Shown: positions 58,301 to 64,000 of the stretch, one piece after another
Layout: each line of letters begins with the position of its first letter
Position numbering within the stretch: the first letter of the stretch is position 1
Origin: Paragonimus westermani
Lineage: Eukaryota > Platyhelminthes > Trematoda > Plagiorchiida > Troglotrematidae
Length of the DNA stretch: 64,000 nucleotides
Assembly: GCA_008508345.1 (NCBI GenBank)
Contig: QNGE01003090.1
Span: forward strand, 1 to 64,000
Reading direction: 5' to 3'
The notes under the pieces: generated by a model
The model's database searches: none
Seen by the model: the letters and a program-made list of their open reading frames with translations, nothing else
What the model was told of the DNA's origin: nothing
Program-made: the position numbers and the translations under genes

Positions 58301-60219
58301 ATAACAGCACCCGTTTTGTGTACGAGCCGAAGGTCCGGGGAAGTTACGGTTGCAAGCCCCGACTGCTTTCGGAAGTTGTTAGACAACTGGGTCCAGTGGC
58401 TTGAACGTTGCTGCTGTGGCGACATAACTGTCTTGCCGGTGACCCCTTACATTCACTTACAACTCAGTTGTTTGTTTACAGTATCCGCACCCAGCAATTT
58501 GATAACTGTTTTTAGTAATTCGGTCGTGTCATCGCTTTTGTTTCCTCGCCAGCTGTTTCTGTCTGTGGTTGAACAGCAGCTGAACGTCACTGTGAATCAC
58601 TGGTGTATTGCTGTTCACGATAGTGGTTTCGTACTGATGACTCAAGTGTACATTGCTGACCTTTGTGATCATGTCCTCAGTGTGAAAAATCAACATGCAC
58701 CACAATCGTTTCATCACTTTCCAAAGGATGCTGCTACTATTGAGCAATTTTTGATAAACTAAGAGAGCATACAGTAAAAAAGCTCTGTAACTATCCACAC
58801 CTCAGTGTTCGGGTAATGAACGACAGCTGATGGCTTACATTTATAAACAGTCCACAAGCACGAAAGTTATTGAAGAGGCTAACCTGTTAGTGGCTCCCAC
58901 AAACAAAAGACGTTCGTCCTGTCCAGTCGCGACACCATCCTGGAGAGGGATTAGGAAATATACGAAGCAACTAAGCGACTGGTTAGTAGTATGGGGTTTC
59001 AATTCATATAGAATGAACAGCATACACAACTGAACACATTCCCATGAACTCTCCTGGTGGCCCACTTCGAAAAGCGTTATGTTTGAGCTTCGTTAAAGCT
59101 CATCAGCAGTGCACATCTCGGGCGTTATTCGCAAGTGACTGATGCGTACAACTCAGCCATGCCTAATTTGACATCACTGACACACGAGAACCTCGAGTTG
59201 GGAGATATCGTGGATGGGGCTGACATCCACCTCAACAGTGACGTGGATTATCCTGAAAGAAAACGTTACTAAAGAGGCTGAAAATTAAGAACACTAAATC
59301 AATGTTCAGCACGGATACCTAAGGGATGTGTGGCCAGCATCCTAATCCCGGTCGTGGCGGGGATATGCACTGTTGGCCAGCAGTGTGGCGTTCTTTCTTG
59401 AAAGACTGATTGGAATGAAGTATTTGCGACCAGACGTGAAGGCCATTCGACTTAAATGAAGCAATGTTCGTATGTAAGTGGTGAACCAAAACTGATCAGA
59501 AGCAACTGAGAGTTGATCACCGGCTTAATTGAAGACAGCGGTTACCACGAGCGTTGTAGATGAACTATTTCGTGGAAAAAGCCACACTGTAGGTAGATTC
59601 ACGACTTTGTGGTGGACGAAGATAGAAGGAGCCATAGTGGATGAGGTAGTGGCTTCCTCAATGGTGGTTATTATGAGCAACACAACCACCAAACAGCGAG
59701 ACTGGAGTCTACATGTCATTTGCGATAACAGCTAATTAGAACGTTGATGATAAAAGTTCACAATCATTTACAGTGCCCGTGATGGAATCGGTCGGCTTCA
59801 TAATTTAGAGAAGAAATGGGAACAAAAATAACGAAATATTGAAATTGAGTTTCAGATGCTGGGACAAACATGTTCAGAAAATCACAGAAGTATGGCAACA
59901 AGACATTCAAAATATCCCATTTTAAGCGTGAAGTAGCCTGGTACACATTAAAGCATGTGTAGGCTGAGCCCGTGGTAGAGGGTACTACCTTACAAGTTTT
60001 GGGATAGGCAAGATGACAACGACCGATGAGAAAAACGTGCGGCTGACTAGCGCGTACCAGCTGGACAAGAAATTCCGTTTTGATGCGCCGGCTTGATTCG
60101 TGTTCTGCCTCCGACCTTTGCGTCAGCAGCGAGTCAACCTCATCGATGAAAATAACTGCAGGTTGGTGAATGCGAGCAATCACGAACAGAGCTCGGACCA
60201 TTTTTTCTCCTTCGCCAAC
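55349..60219 (-). CDS. FIGNL1: Fidgetin-like 1 AAA ATPase, C-terminal half (5' part not in window)
   Basis: Five in-phase exons on the minus strand: 60219-60058, 58939-58884, 57080-56917, 55742-55642 and 55471-55349, 201 residues plus stop. They encode [12 protein letters not shown], Walker B ([13 protein letters not shown]), [15 protein letters not shown], sensor 1 (LLFVGATNR), the arginine-finger region ([17 protein letters not shown]), the sensor-2 helix ([20 protein letters not shown]) and the C-terminal Vps4-type end ([33 protein letters not shown]). The ending fits FIGNL1 better than spastin or fidgetin. FIGNL1 is a nuclear AAA ATPase that unloads RAD51 filaments in homologous recombination. 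The exon with Walker A and the N-terminal half are not seen up to 64000, so the next upstream intron exceeds 3.7 kb. No coding defect is visible in the exons present. Confidence 0.93.
55743..56916 (-). other. FIGNL1 intron
   Basis: Intron of 1174 bp. A 108-codon plus-strand frame (55967-56293) and a 90-codon frame (56391-56663) lie in it; neither shows a recognisable domain. Confidence 0.6.
57081..58883 (-). other. FIGNL1 intron with an internal short repeat
   Basis: Intron of about 1.8 kb. Two similar segments (58147-58205 and 58577-58630, sharing cactggtgta[c/t]tgctgt and its surroundings) suggest a partial internal duplication or two old copies of one repeat. The string gtaggtcg[g/a]..[c/t]gtctccc near 57925 also occurs near 50530. 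Confidence 0.55.
59343..59450 (+). mobile_element. SINE fragment, same family as 12055-12260
   Basis: aatcccggtcgtggcggg and the following ggatatgc match the B-box side of the SINE at 12111-12135, and the later ttcttgaaagactgattgga corresponds to its tail. The A-box half is missing. It lies in the FIGNL1 intron between 58939 and 60058; the rest of that intron holds no recognised feature. Confidence 0.55.
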
Positions 60220-61489
60220 CTGTCAGGTAGAAACGAACGAAGTGCAGAGACCAACATCAAGGAACACGAAAAGCGACCGCTCTAGAGAGAAAGAGGGCTG
60301 TAAACAAGGGCTAGTAATTTTACCTACGCTTCAACTACAAACAAACTGTCTATAGTGTGGTGTCAAAACGAAAGATGTCTGTGTGATTGTATTTTACCGC
60401 CGCTTCATTTTTGCCAAACCATCGTCAAGTGTGCCGCCTCAGAGCCGTACCCACTGAATACGCGGCCAAGTCATGCTCGGACTAGCAAATCAATCTCGGC
60501 TTGCTGACTATTTGGTGCGTACTCCTACTGTGTGCTTCAAGGGACGTACTCTATCAATTCGATGTAACACGTTGGCATAGATGTGGAGGTTTCTAAAGGC
60601 TTAGAAGTGCACTCGATTGACATCCTTGTTTTACCGCCTTCATGCTCCCGACATATGTGTTGAGGCGGCCGTTCCAACCCTCCGTTTCTGTACCGACGGA
60701 CTCGTTTCATTTTCTTCGCGTTGGCACCAGTTAATGATAAAAAGATTTGATCCAACTGGAACTGATGTCGGTATCAATCACGAAGTCCATGACGCGTACT
60801 CACGTACCGTTCATGGTTAAAACTTTGAATGATCGATATGTAGAAGCCTCTTATGGTCGTCTATCAGGTTAAGTGAGTAAGGGCAATTGTACCTCCTCAT
60901 TTGTATGAGAACATCACCTTAAGTTCAACAGTAACAGGTTGTGTAAAAATTGAGCGTATGGTCGCGCAAGAACCGATACGAATTATTGGTACATGTATGG
61001 AGGCGTGCACTACAGATTGATAGCTACTGAGGTGTCGGCCACCCTCTTGGTGCATAAGTGAGACCGGGTGTCTCAAATTTGGATTGTAATCCTCAGGTTT
61101 CACAAAGCACAATGGCGTGAATGGACTGGAAACACTGACGAAAATGAAGAGGAACTATGCGATGATCATTAATGGAGAGGAGTCTGACATAGACAATGGT
61201 CGCCGTAGAGGTTAGGAGAATGGCTCTCCGACACTTCCACAAGATTGGCATCACTACTGCAGGAGTGGTCACTGTGGATGAGGCATTGTGAACAGAGTTG
61301 CACATGCTTAAACGAAAACGCAAATTGAACATAGGATTTTACTCCGCAACATTGTCCGTACTGTATGATAAACGGCGCATCCAAAGTTAGTCATCATAAC
61401 CGAGCGTGTTGTAAGCAGACTCTGCTGTGTATGCATCGCGGTGTCTATTGTAAGGGTACTCAGAAGTTTACGAATAAGTTTGATATGGC

Positions 61490-62950
61490 ATACCGTACAC
61501 AGCCTATTCTTAACATCTAGCAAACCATCCATGTTGGGACGGACCACAAAACCTTTATTATCCGGCTAAAGATGGCGAAGAATCCACGCGGACGACTGGT
61601 GCGTCGGTCACTTCAACTTTACCGTCGGACGTGTCAATGGCAGAAACACTGAGGTGCCTGATGCATTGCTGCAAACACTATAAGTGAATGAGCTGCTGTC
61701 TGATGCCATACCCATGAACGGAGTACTGGTCTCCGGCGAAGAGTGGTCAACCAACAGTGACTCTCGAGTACGCGAAATATGTGGACATTCACTGGCAGGA
61801 ATCAAACTAACGACGGTGACTTCGGAGCTGGTACACACTCTGGGACCGGCCATATCTGGAGAGCAGCCAACTCATCGCCGATGTGGAGGTGCAGAACGAG
61901 CTGCGATCTCGAAGACTGCCATTCACTCCAAAGGAAACGCGTGATTCGACCGGTTCAAATGGGGCGAGAACGCGCGTTCGATCTCCTGCGATGGAGGGTA
62001 TTTTGGCCCAGGGTGCGGAAAAATGTGGTCGATTTCATTCAGGCACGGCCCAACTGTTGACAGAGTTGGGAATCAATGACAACAAAACGACCGATGCAAC
62101 ACATCGTAACACCGCAAGCCGCGCACATATGAGGGCATAGACATTTTTGATCCATTCCCAAACTCAAATGGAAATCTCTGTATGGTTGTAACGAACGACC
62201 ATTTTACACGATGGCTGGGACCTGTTCCCATGACAAATCAATAGGCGGAACGGTTGCACACGCTTTCGGAGTACCATACAGAGTCATCATGGACTACGGC
62301 ACGTGTTTTGATAAGTGGTAATTTCAGACGTTGAAGAACTGGAGAGCTCAGTGCCTGAGAGCATCGCCGTACAGTAGATAAGCGAACGTGTTGACGGATG
62401 CGTTCAACCATAGAATAAGAAAATGGCTAAACAGTACAAGCGATAACTGGAAAGGACTACCAGATGTGTTGTTTGAATGCCGCACGACGAAGCATGCAAC
62501 ATCGTAGGGTTCATCATTTGAGCTCATATACGGGAGGGAGCCAAAGATATTCTTGAATGTATGTGCTCACGGACAGAGAAGGACGATTATTACCGCAAGA
62601 ACCACAACTGGAAGACTGCGCTCGAACGGACAAAAGAAACACAGCGTCCAGATAAAAATTGATACGACGTGGGAGACAACATATAAATGACACTCGTTCA
62701 AGATCGGAGACCAAGTGAAAGTAAGGGACCATTGTCAGTTAAACATCCGGCTCCAGCCGAGGCAAATTTAACAAAGAACAGACGATTCACTATCGCGAAC
62801 AGCAGGAATACGAGTGTGATGGACGATCAAATCGGAGGCGCGATTAGCTCAACAACTCTGGACTATCTCGGCGCAGTAGTGAGATATGGCCGAAGCCCAC
62901 AAAAGGTGAATTACGGACAACACGGGTGATCGGACGAATTTTCACTCAAT
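61490..62950 (+). mobile_element. Decayed Ty3/gypsy RNase H and integrase in a FIGNL1 intron
   Basis: Plus-strand remains in order: RNase H end (GTDHKTFIIRLKMAKNPRG near 61533-61590; VGHFNFTVGRVNGRNTEV near 61600-61660, the usual F-x-V-x-H-R-x-G-x-x-N-x-x-P-D-A-L block in altered form), then integrase: FDPFPNSNGNLCMVVTNDHF with TRW (near 62146-62215), SDNWKGLPDVLFECRTTKHA (near 62440-62500), FELIYGREPKIFLNV (near 62515-62560) and FKIGDQVKVRD (near 62698-62730). Multiple stops and frameshifts. It is antisense to FIGNL1. RT was not recognised upstream (60.85-61.45 kb). Confidence 0.75.
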
Positions 62951-64000
62951 AAAATTGGACTAACGGATGAGAAATGTCAACCAGAAAACTCACACACAAA
63001 ACCAGGCAAAAGTGCATACAACTTGTAAGTGGAAACTGCCGCTGTGTTGTAGATTGGAATTCCGGTTCATAAGCGCGAGCACGTGCTTGGCGTGAAAACT
63101 TGAGTGGGACAGTAAAGATTGTGCCTTATTGAACAGCTTTTTGTTACAATACGGCTGATCTCCACAGCGTGAACTTTACAACACCAGAGTGTTGTTGTTA
63201 ACTTGGGTTGTTGTGGACAGGCAGCTGGAAATCGTTGATCGCCTAGCCTGCCTGGGTGTTTTTGCACCAGCGTGTAATGCTGCTGAAAAGGTATCTACGA
63301 GGACTGCGAAGGTACGCACATATCGACTAGTTTGAATGTGACCATATCGCAACGGAAGCCTTTGTTCCCAGTGTTTGCATATATAACCGCTAGTTATCAT
63401 GAGTACGACTGAGCACAGACGGCGCATTTATCCACGAAGAAAATAGATTACAAGGGAAGAGTACGCTATCTATACTTTCTAGCAAACGTAATCTCGTTCG
63501 AACACACTTTAATCCCGGCCGAATTTGCACGGCCGAATGGTCCCAGTGACTACATGTGTTTTCGAATCGGAGTTTGGAGCACTGATACAGTGCAGTCTCC
63601 TCCAGTGTTTTCGAAAGGAAATGGTTCGTTGTATGCTGATTTTGCCTTCCACACGACAGCGGGTTTAGCTAGTTTTCTAATTATTTCGCAAATATTTGTC
63701 AAACCTATTCACTGCGATTCGCGAACAACTTTGTAAGGGATAAGGATATGTTCGATCCCGTATCTCATTAGGATATTTCACATTCTGTCAAACAACTGAA
63801 CCCTTACAAGACGATTCATGCAGGTCTACGCGCAATCGAAGACTCAAATGGTGTCTCAAACTTATGCACTCCGAAGAGTAACTGCTTGTGAGCATTTAAT
63901 CAATTAGTTTTCGTTTCAACACTAGGATTTTAATTTGAACGAGTGGTACCGAGCGAAATATGAAAACACATTGTCACTAAACTTGATAAATACACAAGAA
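62951..64000. other. No recognisable gene
   Basis: Presumed FIGNL1 intron sequence up to the window edge. No P-loop (GPPGTGKT) coding sequence was found on the minus strand; remaining frames are short and unrecognised. Confidence 0.45.

Overview
This is eukaryotic DNA. The best reading is a digenean flatworm (fluke) genome. Genes are split into many exons with GT-AG introns, and tiny introns (39-52 bp) sit beside introns over 10 kb. The space between exons is full of decayed RTE-like and CR1-like LINEs, Ty3/gypsy elements and tRNA-derived SINEs. The species cannot be fixed from the sequence alone. No rRNA gene, intact tRNA gene, CRISPR array or prokaryotic operon is visible.

Two host genes are well supported, at the right end, and they converge tail to tail. 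On the plus strand, 40570-55041, is a ZC3H4/ZC3H6 (Suppressor of sable type) triple CCCH zinc-finger protein of about 700 residues. On the minus strand, 60219-55349, is the C-terminal half of the FIGNL1 (fidgetin-like 1) AAA ATPase: Walker B, sensor 1, arginine-finger region, C-terminal Vps4/fidgetin helices and the stop. Its Walker A exon is not in the window. The two stop codons are 307 bp apart.

The left 40 kb is mostly repeats. In order: a LINE reverse-transcriptase piece (1-150, minus); an RTE-like LINE (2470-4830, plus) split by a 286-bp TG...CA element; a very decayed gypsy element (8930-5117, minus); a CR1-like RT piece (9455-10050); a tRNA-type SINE (12055-12260); two copies of an unclassified 0.6-kb repeat (15.6 and 21.05 kb); a structurally complete but defective gypsy element with nearly identical 327-bp LTRs (24630-28661, minus), carrying another copy of the 285-bp element and lacking its integrase; and a third gypsy pol relic (31.9-30.6 kb, minus). 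A fourth gypsy relic (61.5-62.95 kb, plus) lies inside FIGNL1 intron sequence.

Scattered among these are several open segments with good splice sites that look like exons of unrecognised host genes: minus at 29.7-29.9, 29.2-29.5, 22.2-22.6 and 12.6-12.8 kb; plus at 18.7, 23.65 and 39.1 kb. They may belong to one or two long-intron genes, but this cannot be proved from the sequence.

The most informative signals concern transposon biology. Three copies of the 285-bp element each have perfect, different 4-bp target duplications. A gypsy element missing its integrase nevertheless has LTRs differing at one base in 327, which suggests mobilisation in trans or LTR homogenisation.
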